Of a DNA stretch of 47,625 bases, positions 21,507 through 32,097 are shown one piece after another; position 1 is the stretch's first letter; the number at the start of each line of letters is the position of its first letter. The notes below the pieces were generated by a model, which was given only the letters and a program-made list of their open reading frames with translations, did not search any database and was not told the DNA's origin. The stretch comes from Circinella umbellata (taxonomy: Eukaryota > Mucoromycota > Mucoromycetes > Mucorales > Lichtheimiaceae): positions 1 through 47,625 of the forward strand of contig JAIWNF010000126.1 in NCBI GenBank assembly GCA_025093555.1, in the 5' to 3' direction. Position numbers and translations under genes: made by a program.

Positions 21507-23430
21507 GGGAGAGGGGGGGTGTACAAAACTTATTTGGCGTTAGACACTTATTTAAACGAGGTGTCTCTTTACTCTAATTATCAATTCAAAAGTTCCAAAA
21601 AAAAAAAATTATTCATTCATTCATTACAGCAGTAGATTCCATTCATTCTCATTTTAAAGTAAATAAATAAAAAGATCGGTCCGTGCGTTTGCAGTCTATA
21701 AATACGCTTTTTCAATTCAAAATAAAATAAACCCCAACCAAAAAATAAAATAAAAATGAGGAGACTTATTATTATTTATGTTGTCAATCAACAATAATTG
21801 GGGCAAATACATCAAATTTATTCATTCAGGTTTATATAAGTCTTTTTGAAAGGAAAGAAAAAAGGAGTGGTAAAGTGACTTGGGGGGGAGGAAAGAGGCA
21901 AAAAAAAAAACAGGAGTGTAGTACTTAATATGATGGGTTTGCCATGAATTGTGCCCCACTTTTTTTTTTGTTTTCGGTTTTTCCGGCTTGGGGCACAAAC
22001 CCTCCCCCCCTTCTTCTTGTTCTTTTAACAAAGGTAATTAAGAAAGGAAGAAAAGACACATCTACTACCTGCATAATCAACATCTTATTATTTATCTAGA
22101 ACCAATCATAATAAACGTAAGATAATTATTATAATTATTTCTTGATTGACCACATAAATAAAATAGTACGTACGTAAATAATGAGGAGATATGTCAATCA
22201 ACAAAAGAGTGTGTTTGTGTAATGTCTATTTGGATAATTTTGTGTGGGGTAAGATTTCATGCCCTTATTTCAATTCCTTTTTTACATCCACTTCGTCATT
22301 GCACCTTTCTTCTTCCCCCCCCCCTTTTTTTTATATATTCGTGTAGAAACCCCATCATTACCCATCACTTTATCTAACATCATTATCATTATCAACACCT
22401 TATTATGATATATATAAGGTAAGAAAATCTCTTTATTTCTCAAAATGGTTACTAAAGTAAAATACGATTGGTGTACATATTTTATGCTTTGTAGATTATA
22501 TCAAATAATACCATGTGTTCTATGTAACGCAAAATCGGTCTTTTAAAATCCAGTTCAAAAATGGGATAATGGCTTCAAATGCTAAAATCCATCATTTCAA
22601 ATAACAACCATTGTAAAAGATTCTATTCCAATTCCAATAAAAAATAGTGAGTGAGGTTAAATAAATAAAGAAGAGAAAAAGTCATCTCATAATTCGGTAC
22701 AATTAAAGGGTAAAGAAAGACAAAAAAAAAAGAGAGAGAGAACTCAAAAATAATTCAGGGGGCCCCTTTTTTGAACACTGTTTGTAAATCTGTCTTTCTT
22801 TTTATTTTCTTTTTACCTCTTTTTTTCCTTTTGTCTTTTTTCCCTTTTATCCAGTCTTATTTCTTTTCTTTCATAAAGGGCAGCCCTTTTTTATTTTATT
22901 TTATTTTATCTTTATAGTAACTTTTTATTCTTTTCGATCTGTGTTCTTTTAGTTGGTTTTTTTTTTTTTCTATATAAAAAAAAAAAAACTCGAGGTGAGA
23001 TATACTAAAAAGGGAAAGAGTTCACACATAAAGAATGTTTTATATACTACACATAAAAAAAATAGCATTGTTTTTTTGCCAAGCAAAAAACAATAATGAT
23101 CTGTGTGTGTGTTATAAGAATTTCTTTAGTGGTGGCTAAGATATATATAATTATATATTTGTGTATAAAATTAATTGGGGGAAAAAGAAGGGAAATATAA
23201 AAAAAAAACGAAAGAGAAAAAAAAAAGGGGGGGGGAGAGGAGGAGGAAGGAGGAGGAGGGAAGAGTGGGGTTGAAAAAGAAAAGAGTATTTATATAAGAC
23301 GTTCTTGTCAAATATTTTATTTACAAATTTTTCTTCTTTTGTTTATATTTCATTTAGTTCCATTACACACACACAACCCAAACTTACAATTTATTTGAAT
23401 TTTTGTACATAGTGAAGAAACAAAACAAAA
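21507..23430. other. Long intergenic region with polypurine/polypyrimidine tracts
   Basis: 3' flank of RAD16 and long 5' flank of the next plus-strand gene. Poly-A/T and C or G runs (about 21519, 22003, 22314, 22976, 23222) are frequent. A minus-strand frame at 21822-22031 contains CPKPEKPKTKKKVGHNSW, which looks protein-like, but it lacks a proper start and flanking exons and I leave it uncalled. A TATA-like tatttatataag is at about 23287-23298, roughly 130 bp before the next ATG. Confidence 0.5.
23227..23270 (+). promoter_or_regulatory. G-rich polypurine tract upstream of the 23431 gene
   Basis: An uninterrupted purine run with nine consecutive G's, repeated aggagg units and a closing gggg, ending just before the TATA-like box (about 23287) and about 160 bp upstream of the start codon. 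Runs of G on one strand could form a quadruplex or triplex, or act as a nucleosome-free purine element. Function is inferred from position and composition only. Confidence 0.4.
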
Positions 23431-25050
23431 ATGAATATTACTGACGATACTATAACGATGGATCCATTTCAACAACGTCATGATTTTTTACTTTCACCAT
23501 CCATGACAACAACGCAAGATAGGATGAATAATAAAAAAGAAGCTGAACAACGTTATAAAGATGATTTAATTGAAAAAGCAACAAAACGACTTCGAAGACG
23601 ATTATTAGAAGAACAACTTTCCAAAGTAATGCAAAGTATTATTCAAATGCAAAGTCAATTGGAATTTTTACGTGTAGATGCATCAGCTACCATCGATGCA
23701 GTTGCTAATATTCAACAAGATGAACACTACACTCGATTGGAATCATTAGAAAGACGATTAAAGGATCATCAAAAACAATTAAATCAACTTGCTAAACAAA
23801 CAGTAAATTCAACAACCACAGAACAAGAGGATGAAGATGATGATAATACAGTAGCTGTAGATACCACCCATCATTTACAACAACAACAAGAAAAACCACA
23901 CACTTTTTCCATGTCTCGATTATCTTCTTTGTCTTTAATGTCATCTTTATTTAGTCGTTCTGCTTCATCTAATAATACACCTGCAACCAGTCGTGCAGCT
24001 TCCGAAGCTGCTTCTTCTTGTTATAATGATCATGGTAACTCAGAAGATGTAAATGATGATTGTGTGAGTGTTGCTAGTAGTATGATGAGTGATACTCCTG
24101 AAGAACGTCAAAGACGTCATCGTCGTCGTAGTCGTGTTAAACATCATCGTCAAGCAAAAATGATGCGCACAGACGATGTAACAGAATTAAAATGGAATCA
24201 AAAAGCACCCACTTTATTCCCATTACCAGAACAACCTACTGTTACCAAAACAACAGTAACACCCCTTCATCACCATAACAATAGGATGCATTACCTTGGT
24301 AATAATAAAAACAATAATTATTCCAACAATGACAACGACGATGATGATATTTTATCTGACATTGGATCCATGTCAACTGCATCTACCATGTCCAACCCAC
24401 GCGCCATTTATGATATGCTTGACCACCATCGCGAATTTCTTAAAAACAACTTATCTTCTTACCAAGGTGACACGAATGATGATGACGACGATTCACAACA
24501 AGAGAATGAAATTCAATATTTCAACAAACAAAAAACAGTGACATCTACCCAAAATGGAAGACCACGCCATCCACTTTCACCATTATCACAAAACTTTTAT
24601 CTTGAAGAAAAACCGCCGTTCTTTTCTGAAAAAGGAGGAAATTTGAGTGATTATTATGAATTTGATTGTGATGTATTGGATGATGCCCTCAGTTTCTTGG
24701 ATAATATGTCTTCGGATGATGGAGGATTTGGTGAAGATATGGAATTTTTACTAGGTCATCCTGATTTATGTTATGGTCCATTAAATGAAATACTTGGTAA
24801 AAAAGCGATGACTGGATCTTCTTACCATAATAATCAACAATGTACTAAAAGGCAAAGTCGTTATTACCATGGTCAATCTAAAGTAACTATTCCAACTGCT
24901 TTGTATCATTATGGAATGAGTTGGATGTCCTCCATGGGTTATTCTGCTTGTATGAAAAGTGTTCGATGGTGTAAATTTTTAAGTATTCTTTTCGCTGCAA
25001 TGATGGTTAGTGTACTTAAAGGACCTCAAGATATTCTTGATGTTTATTAA
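23431..25050 (+). CDS. Coiled-coil, low-complexity protein with hydrophobic tail
   Basis: 539 codons, intronless, ATG in the context caaaaATG. Residues about 33-120 form a charged coiled-coil (KRLRRRLLEEQLSKVMQSI; later LESLERRLKDHQKQLNQL). Ser-rich and Asp-rich segments follow (SRLSSLSLMSSLFSR; EDEDDDNT; DDDDDS), with His/Asn/Gln tracts and a basic block RRHRRRSRVKHH (about 227-238) that could be a nuclear or membrane-proximal signal. The last 30 residues contain CKFLSILFAAMMVSVL, one possible tail anchor. I do not recognise the family. The layout suggests an adaptor or organelle-surface protein, but this is inference. Confidence 0.8.
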   Translation: MNITDDTITMDPFQQRHDFLLSPSMTTTQDRMNNKKEAEQRYKDDLIEKATKRLRRRLLEEQLSKVMQSIIQMQSQLEFLRVDASATIDAVANIQQDEHYTRLESLERRLKDHQKQLNQLAKQTVNSTTTEQEDEDDDNTVAVDTTHHLQQQQEKPHTFSMSRLSSLSLMSSLFSRSASSNNTPATSRAASEAASSCYNDHGNSEDVNDDCVSVASSMMSDTPEERQRRHRRRSRVKHHRQAKMMRTDDVTELKWNQKAPTLFPLPEQPTVTKTTVTPLHHHNNRMHYLGNNKNNNYSNNDNDDDDILSDIGSMSTASTMSNPRAIYDMLDHHREFLKNNLSSYQGDTNDDDDDSQQENEIQYFNKQKTVTSTQNGRPRHPLSPLSQNFYLEEKPPFFSEKGGNLSDYYEFDCDVLDDALSFLDNMSSDDGGFGEDMEFLLGHPDLCYGPLNEILGKKAMTGSSYHNNQQCTKRQSRYYHGQSKVTIPTALYHYGMSWMSSMGYSACMKSVRWCKFLSILFAAMMVSVLKGPQDILDVY

Positions 25051-25770
25051 TTACATATTATATATCATTTTTTTTTCTTCTTCTTCTTGGATATTCATCA
25101 TCCTATATACACATCCACGTATAAACCTTATGTATAACTCCCCCAAATTTACAATCGTTCTTAATAGCTTCTTTTTTTTTTCATCGATCTGCGTATATAC
25201 ACACAAACACACACCATATTATCAAATTCTTTCCTTCTTTATACACCTTATTCTTCTTAAAAAATTACTTATATGAAAATTTTATATTGTATATTATGTA
25301 TGCTCTTTTTTTTTCTCTTTCTCTCTTTTTATATACAAAAAAAAATACTCTTTTCTCTCACTTGTGTATTTACTCTCCCCCCTCTTTCTCTTTTTCTTTT
25401 CTTCTTTTTGTTTATTGTACAAATATTATGTAAAAACCTGCGAGAAAAAAAAATTATTATTATTATTATTATATGTTTCTTTTATATATTGCCACTAAAT
25501 CATGATATTTACTCATTCCTTTTCAACCTTCCTCTTATATTTTGCCTTATACATGAAATAAAACACAATTTTTTTTCTTTATATATATATTAAATATATA
25601 ATGATGATGATATACAATTCAATTCAAAACAAAATCATTTTTTTTGTTACTATTGTTATTGTTGTCGTTAAGTAAACGGGGAAGAGAGTGGGTGGATAGG
25701 CAAAAGGGGGGTTGCTTTGTTGCTTTGTTGAAAGGTATATATAAACTTATATGAGAAAGAGCAATTTCAT
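25051..25770. other. Convergent 3' region
   Basis: Lies between the 3' ends of the plus-strand 23431 gene and minus-strand VMA10. It is full of T/TC runs, (TTA)n and (TA)n tracts. The plus-strand frames here are Phe/Leu/Ile-rich products of base composition and are not called. Confidence 0.6.
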
Positions 25771-26530
25771 TTAAACTCTGACATTAATATGAGGTTTGGC
25801 TTCCACACGCTTAATAGCACCCAACAATTTTTCAGTGGCAACATCCTTATGCTCAGCAAAACCAGATTGAATTTCGGCAATCTTTGCATCCGTTTCTTGG
25901 TCTACAATACCCAAACTAGCATCGGATGCACCAGAATGCTATACACACATATATATATATAATATTAAAGTTATTTAATATTTCTTCTTATATTTATATA
26001 ACCACTCTCCTCCTCCTCCTCCTTTTTTGTTTTAATAATTCTGTTATCTTTTTTTTTTGTCCCTCTCTCCACCCTTTTCTATACCTGAGCAACAAAGTTT
26101 TGGTATTCAAGATTCTTTTGTGCTTTCAAATCTTCAATTTCCTTGTTAGCTTCGGAACGAGCATCTTTCAAACGTTGAATGCGGTCTACAAAAAAAAGGG
26201 GGGGGGAGGGAAATGAAAGGGTGGGGCGGGATGGAAATGGTTATACATATATTGTTCATGTCAATCTTTGTTTCATATATATAGTTGTAGAACAGTCTTT
26301 CTCTCTCTTCCTTTTATTTTATTATTATTATTACTTACATTGCTTAGCTTTTTGAACAATCTTTGCAGCTTCACGTTCAGCTTCGAGCAATGTGTTGATA
26401 CCTTGAGAACTAGAAGCAGCCTAAATAGTATTATTATTATTATTTTTTAGAATGAAATGTTTATTTGTTAAGAAATAAAGGACAAAAACAAAAAAAACTC
26501 GTTCATTTCAATTATAGTATTATTTACCAT
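25771..26530 (-). CDS. VMA10: V-type ATPase subunit G
   Basis: 117 codons in four exons on the minus strand: 26530-26528 (ATG only), 26420-26339, 26185-26085 and 25938-25771 (stop TAA). The protein starts M-AASSSQGINTLLEAER and continues with a basic helix (RIQRLKDARSEANKEIEDLK), then ends in IKRVEAKPHINVRV. The N-terminal SQGI..LL.AE.EA pattern, the long heptad-like helix and the length of about 115 residues are diagnostic of subunit G. Subunit G pairs with subunit E in the peripheral stalk that joins the V1 sector to the membrane a-subunit, allowing vacuolar acidification. The first intron (26421-26527) starts immediately after the ATG. All junctions are in phase and none of the expected conserved blocks is missing. 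Confidence 0.95.
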
Positions 26531-26635
26531 GGTTGAAATTTGTTATTTTTAAAAAAAAGAAAATAAAAAGAGAGAGAGAGAGATGTGAGAGTTTTTGCGT
26601 AATATATTGAAACGAAGAAGGGCGTTCTTGAACCT

Positions 26636-26652
26636 ATTATATATATATAAAC
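26636..26652 (-). promoter_or_regulatory. TATA-like element of VMA10
   Basis: On the minus strand a cgcgcgtttatatatatata sequence lies about 110-120 bp upstream of the VMA10 ATG. Its position suits a TATA box with a short 5' UTR. An (AG)n run between it and the ATG (about 26570-26582) would lie in the leader as (CT)n. Confidence 0.5.
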
Positions 26653-26659
26653 GCGCGCT

Positions 26660-27420
26660 GGACTTTTGAGGGGGTTTTAAAAAAAAAAACCATGAATGTG
26701 TTTCAGCTATAAGGGAATCGGAAGTCGGAATGGGAAGGGGGGATTTTTTTTGATTATCTATATGATAAACAATAAGTGATGCTAATAAATAGGATAAACA
26801 CTTTTATTATCAATAAACACTCAAGATAAAATCAATGTTCTTTTATGTTTTGCTATAAGAATAGTATGTAGCATTCTTTGTTGTTAAAATATGTTAGCTT
26901 ATACTATCAAAAAAGATGATTTATTATTATTACTGTTCAAAAAAAAATAGAGTTGAAAATCTGATCCATCTACTATATGCTTTTTTTGTGCCTGACATTA
27001 AAATTATAGTAGTATCTATTTTTTATGCGATCATTATTACACATTGATAATTATCACTAGGTACTTGTTCTTATTCAAGAAGTATACGTGTTTGCTTTGA
27101 GTCATTTTGGTGCGTCTCTCATTTATTTTATCAAAAGCTATGCACACTAAATCAATAATGATGCTATATAAATGATATACTATAATTTTGATATAACACA
27201 GAGTATTTCTGTATCGACAAAAATGATGAAAATGGTAATGTATCATACAGGTATCGAATGTATATAAACAGCTAGATTGTTGGAAAGAGTGGTTACGATA
27301 CCCTCCATAATTTACCCTGTACCCTCAAAATAGGAGAAGCAAACAGAAAGTGGATGGAATTCGTCTTAGTATTTTTCCTTTGTTTAAATAAAGGGCTTTC
27401 AGGCAAGGGTGCTTTATTCA
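26660..27420. other. AT-rich intergenic, no gene seen
   Basis: Boundary between the housekeeping island and the next transposon-rich region. Only short AT-driven frames are present. Part of the minus frame at 27037-27246 looks weakly protein-like but has no motif. Confidence 0.45.
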
Positions 27421-27539
27421 AATCCCTAATGCATGAAGCGTTGGGCATCCATTGGGGAAGATTCTTTTGATATGCTCATGTTCTGGAAAGGCTTACTACG
27501 TGCATCTTTTAAATGTGGTATGTTTGAAGAGGTATATTT

Positions 27540-28023
27540 ATTTTTTAAGGGATTTGCTACGGACACCCCAAAAAATACTATATTAGGTAATTTCAATCCT
27601 TACGGACACCCCACTTTTATATTTTTTCAAAGATACATAACAATCTGATATAATTACCTCGTATCCAGCCATTTATACACTATATACACAGTTATTATCG
27701 TTATATAACTTAAAAATGTTTATGAAACTTATATTAGCAGTTCAACTTTTTATAAAGATCGCTCAATATTTCTAATCTTCTCTTACTAAGCCGTTATGTA
27801 CACAAGTGAGAGCTGTAGTCCACACGGACACAAGACAAACAACAAGGAATAATGTGTACTCTTAATGATATATATGAGTGGTCATCAAGTAAGGAGCGAT
27901 ATTGGTGTTGATAACGCTAGTACTCTAGTTTACATGGTCTAAGAAGCTCTTTGACAGTTTTTTATTTGTGGGGTGTCCGTCAGGTCAAAATATGAGGTGT
28001 CCGTAGCAATTCCCATTTTTTAA
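27540..28023. mobile_element. 466-bp MITE with 9-bp target duplication
   Basis: The element spans 27549-28014. The left end GGGATTTGCTACGGACACCC and the reverse complement of the right end (GGGAATTGCTACGGACACCT) match over 20 bp with two differences. It is flanked by a perfect 9-bp duplication attttttaa (27540-27548 and 28015-28023). A second acggacacccc motif occurs inside each end (about 27600 and 27970), giving paired subterminal sites. A 9-bp duplication is typical of Mutator-like elements, so this is likely a MULE-derived MITE. No coding capacity. Confidence 0.85.
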
Positions 28024-28340
28024 ATAGACGCGTTAATAAAAATTTATTATGCACAACAGTTACCCAAATGTATTCTCTCACTCCTAAAAATCCGAATGTC
28101 GCCAAATCCATAGAGAGCAAATTCGAAGCATCCATTGGATGCATTTCTTGTGTCGCACTTCCATTCATGCAATATCCTAATGGGCAAAAGCTAATGAGTA
28201 TCATTACCAGGTAATTTATTATAAACTTCACAAACAACTAAGAAAAATTTTAGCATTTGATTTACCTTTCGTTCTTTTTATATTGAAAAGTTATATAGCT
28301 TTCCCATTCCTGCTTCATTCAAGCAACGACTTGGTGAAGT

Positions 28341-28392
28341 ACTTACGCTTACGCTTACGCTTACGCTTACGCTTACGCTTACGTTTACGTTA
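28341..28392 (+). repeat. Hexanucleotide tandem repeat (ACGCTT)n
   Basis: About seven perfect acgctt units followed by acgttt and degenerate units. On the minus strand the unit reads GTAAGC, a good splice-donor hexamer, repeated in tandem. It lies between two protein-like plus-strand blocks, at about 28290-28340 and from 28411. Confidence 0.9.
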
Positions 28393-29270
28393 CGATTTTT
28401 TTTTTTAACCATGGCAACTTCAACTTTCCAAATTCCATTTGAATGGCATCCAGGAACGGAGAAAGCAAGCAAAAACTTGCTGAAACATCAAGAAATAAAA
28501 GACATAATCACAAAGTCAGTTGTAGGTTGTAATGGTGATGCCTACGCAATTGGAGATGGCGAGTGGCAATGTATGCACGGATGATGTTCATTCTTCGAGA
28601 AGGAACACAAGGAACGTTGCTGACTTGGAAAAGTGGATGCCCAGCATGTAAATATATGGTATGACAACATTTGATTATATGTTATTGATATTAGAACCAC
28701 TTTTTAATGGATTACTAATGGAATTATGTATAATATGATAGCATGGATCCAAGATCATCGATGCGGTCCAAGGATATCACCTATCAAGGACAGGAAAAAC
28801 TGGATCGCCTTTGGATAAAGCCCAAAAATGTTATTTTATATAATGAAACGGTATGTATGCTATTTTTATATTTTGTCCTCTTTATTCTTTCACATCGATC
28901 AAAACTTTCAGGCGTTGAACAAGAAGGGTGGTATTAAACGTCATTATTTAGACCAGACGGGTGTGTTTGCTTGTACCCGTGGCCATGGCTACCCTCTAGT
29001 TGTTATGGATATAACCACTCCAGACGAAACGTAAGTTTTATTAAAAATCATAATCATATATGAATAGAATTATATATTGATTGATATAGATTAAATTTGG
29101 ATATATTCTTAGCTGTCTGAAACAAGTGGTGCAAATGCCTCATTATGGAACAAACATCATGGTCTGTTATGATGTACGCTGCAAGTTGAGAAAAAGTCTC
29201 GAAAAAACTGAAAGCCTCGCCTGTATAAAAAAATGTTCCCATTGTAGTTGGCATCTTCCGTATCCTTAAC

Positions 29271-30660
29271 CACAGTCCAGCATGTCCGCTTCTGGTTTTA
29301 TTTCTATAACCAGGAGCATGTCCTCTCTGAGTAGACGACTCACACTGTCAACTGTTTTGGAGTTCTATGCACAATAAAAAAAAATTGATACGATGGGCAG
29401 CCCATGGTTCTAACAACTCCATCTGTAACTCAAACAGCAATCCACAACCTTTTAGGATTGATTGTCAGCTTTCAGTAACATCCATTGTGGAGTGGCTTAC
29501 TGTTGAACATGAAGACAGCAAGGTATACTAAATTAGAAACAATAATATCAATGAATCCCATTACAATAGTAAGAGAATAGAATTAATAATACTATATATA
29601 CCCAAAGACATAACATTCCTTCGCCTGTATCCAATTACTTTTCCCCTTTATTCATCTGATCGGGTTATTCAAATATCAGTAGCTGCCTTTTTTCGAACTC
29701 ATAGTTTTATGACATATAGCTGCAATAACGATAACAATCTGCTGAAAACAATCTTATTTTGATAAAGTTTTTATATCTTCGTAAGTCAATTTTATTTGAT
29801 TTGATCGCATAGAGGTCTTGATATATTTGAGAACAGGTTCAAGTTGAGTAGTCATTCATTTCAAATTAATATTAATTCCTTCAATATAACTTCTCTACCC
29901 TTCGCTGCAACATCTTGTTCTTGCTCCCATTTCTCTTTAGGGATTGTTGAAAAAAAAAGCACAATCTTTTTTGAACCATCAGCTGGGTATCGTTCACTTT
30001 GTATCCGCACCAAACTGTAATGTAAAAGTCTTTATTATACACCACCAATTGAACTTTCGGTTTCTTTTTTCCCTAATTAAAGGAAGGTGGAGAGTTTCAT
30101 CGATTACTTCATATAAAATCTATTTATCGTTACCATGATTAGTGGTTGTTATTATTGCATGTAAAAATGATAAAAAAAAAGTATGCCATATTTTTACTCA
30201 CTTGGTAAATATAGTCTGCTTTGAATGATTTCAGTATATCCCGATCTTATATTTTTCGATAAAGTAGTTGACATTTTGAAGGGTTTGCAATAAAAGGTAT
30301 GGTCCAGAAAATAAAAGTTCAGACAACATACAATAACATCGTAATACGAACACCAAGCTATGTCGACCAGGGATCGAAAGTGGGTTTTTATGGCTTGTCC
30401 AGCACCTTGGAAAACAATAAGATCTGGTCCAACAAAGTGAAATAAGATCATATTTCCTGATTTTGTCTGGAAACGAATTTACAGGCATTTAAATCTCTTT
30501 TGAAGATACAAAAGGCGTCCAATATAAAACTCCTACTTTTAATGAAGAGAGAAATGTTAAATATTGACAATGTATTTCCCATCTTCTCAACATGCAAACG
30601 GATCATTTTTTATACAGACAATATGCTTACCTAGTTAACAATTGCAATGTCAGCGAAAAT

Positions 30661-30704
<44 letters not shown>

Positions 30705-31697
30705 GGTTATAGAGGTTAATAGCAATATAATCCTAAATCAGTAGTGTTATTGTTTTTACGACGAGTACGAAGAAGAGAAAAAATAGTTTATATTTTATTT
30801 ACCTAGTGATTGTAATAGATGATGATATTCTTACGGTGCTTCTGGGGTTGAAAATGCGATGGAAGATACTGTGTTTTTTGTCCAAGAAATTTAACCGCAT
30901 ACTCAGGGAATATTTAATCCGGCATTAGCTCCAGTATCCGATACTTGATACGTATTAATCGAAATCATTTGAAATAGCAATTGTCTACTCTCTCATTAAA
31001 TAAGCCAATGTCATACACACAGATAAAAAGGCTTTCCATGGATATATTTCCACAAATTCATGACATTTCTAAATATAGTAGGTGCAGCAAAGTAGTCAAT
31101 AACTATTTGATAATTATCATGATAATAATAATCTACAAAAATATATAGCAAAACTTACATAGACCCCATCTTTCACTCCTAAGCAAAGAACACCGAGAGT
31201 AAATACGACCGCCAGTGACAGAATAAGCTAAATAATGACAAACAAATTTTCTGTTATTAAGGTTTCATCCAATAATAATATATTATTAATTCAATATCCA
31301 TTTATTTTCTTTCTATTTCCTGTTTTAATAAACTTTTTTCTCTTTATGGTTCATGTTTCTTATTATAATAATAGTATACAGTTTAGTTAATATGATATAT
31401 GGGTTTATTCACAAAAAAAAATGAATGTCTGATTACTTTAGTTATTATCTGTAATTTGTAAATTTATACGTTCGTAATTAAAACTAATCAATAATATATA
31501 TAAAGACAGAGATATAAAAGTAATACGTACGTATGAGAAAAATAAGAAGGAAAAGAGAATAATGGTTGAAAACAATTGTGTGATTGAATTTATAGCTTAG
31601 ACCGATATGGAAAATGTCATAAACATGAAAGTACTAATATACATCAATGTGATAAACATTAACAAGACTATTTAAAAGAAGATATCTATGCAACATC
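29271..31697. other. Transposon debris and AT-rich DNA
   Basis: After the KDZ-like block there are short protein-like scraps: minus-strand 30240-30480 (VGPDLIVFQGAGQAI), and minus-strand about 30820-30910 (PEYAVKFLGQKTQYLPSHF). Neither has a family I can name. A 39-nt poly-A run is at 30664-30702. From 31250 the sequence is plain AT-rich. Confidence 0.4.
30664..30702 (+). repeat. Poly-A tract of 39 nt
   Basis: The longest homopolymer in the window, preceded by atagc and followed by ctgg. It could be the tail of a retroposed transcript, but I see no identifiable transcript upstream and no clear target duplication. Length in the assembly may be imprecise. Confidence 0.9.
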
Positions 31698-32097
31698 CAT
31701 CGGTGAAATGACAGTTATTTAGGAAGGTCTAGAAATAAAGAATAATACGATAGAAAAGTCTAAATAGCCTATATTGGATATTAAGAAGATAGAAAGGATT
31801 AGAAAGGATTAAAAAAGTTTAGAAAAGCTCTAACAAGCTAAAATATATCTACTATTCAATTCTATAAGCCTTTCTTATACTAGCTTATTTGATGGTTTTT
31901 ATGAGCAAAGTTTATGATTCGTAATCCATGCATAACTTTGATTATTACGTCAGCAAATATATAATTTTATTAAAAACGATAAGAGTTTGGGTAATAAGAT
32001 AGCTAAAGAATTTCAATTGACTAAAATACTATGATATTTAACTAAACCCTATATACTTTGATCATCATTATACCTATAATTTTAATGGAGGATGATA

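Larger units (their letters stand above)
27433..29270 (+). pseudogene. KDZ-like transposase remnants, MITE-interrupted
   Basis: Scattered plus-strand protein-like blocks: 27433-27530 (KRWASIGEDSFDMLMFWKG), 28030-28220 (NPNVAKSIESKFEASIGCIS), 28411-28585, a block with GCPACKY then HGSKIIDAVQGYHLSR (about 28630-28785), and about 28912-29030 with YLDQTGVFACTRGHGYPL and VMDITTPDE. A block with MPHYGTNIMVCYDVRCKL follows at about 29110-29190. The order CPAC, D....L.R, TG.F.C.HG, CYD..CKL matches the KDZ (Kyakuja-Dileera-Zisupton) transposase core as I know it. Frames change between blocks and stops occur, so the gene is dead. The 466-bp MITE sits between the first two blocks. Assigning all blocks to one gene is inference; the 28630-29190 part is the strongest. 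Confidence 0.6.

Noticed and set aside
21822..22031. 69-codon minus-strand frame with a Lys/Pro motif.
   Set aside because: No ATG-supported start context, no flanking splice-linked exon and no family. It falls in a low-complexity 3' region.
25010..26450. Several Phe/Leu/Ile-rich plus-strand frames.
   Set aside because: They are products of T-rich 3' regions and of the antisense strand of VMA10 exons and introns.
30664..30702. Poly-A tract taken as a retroposon tail.
   Set aside because: No recognisable transcript upstream and no flanking duplication, so it is kept only as a homopolymer.
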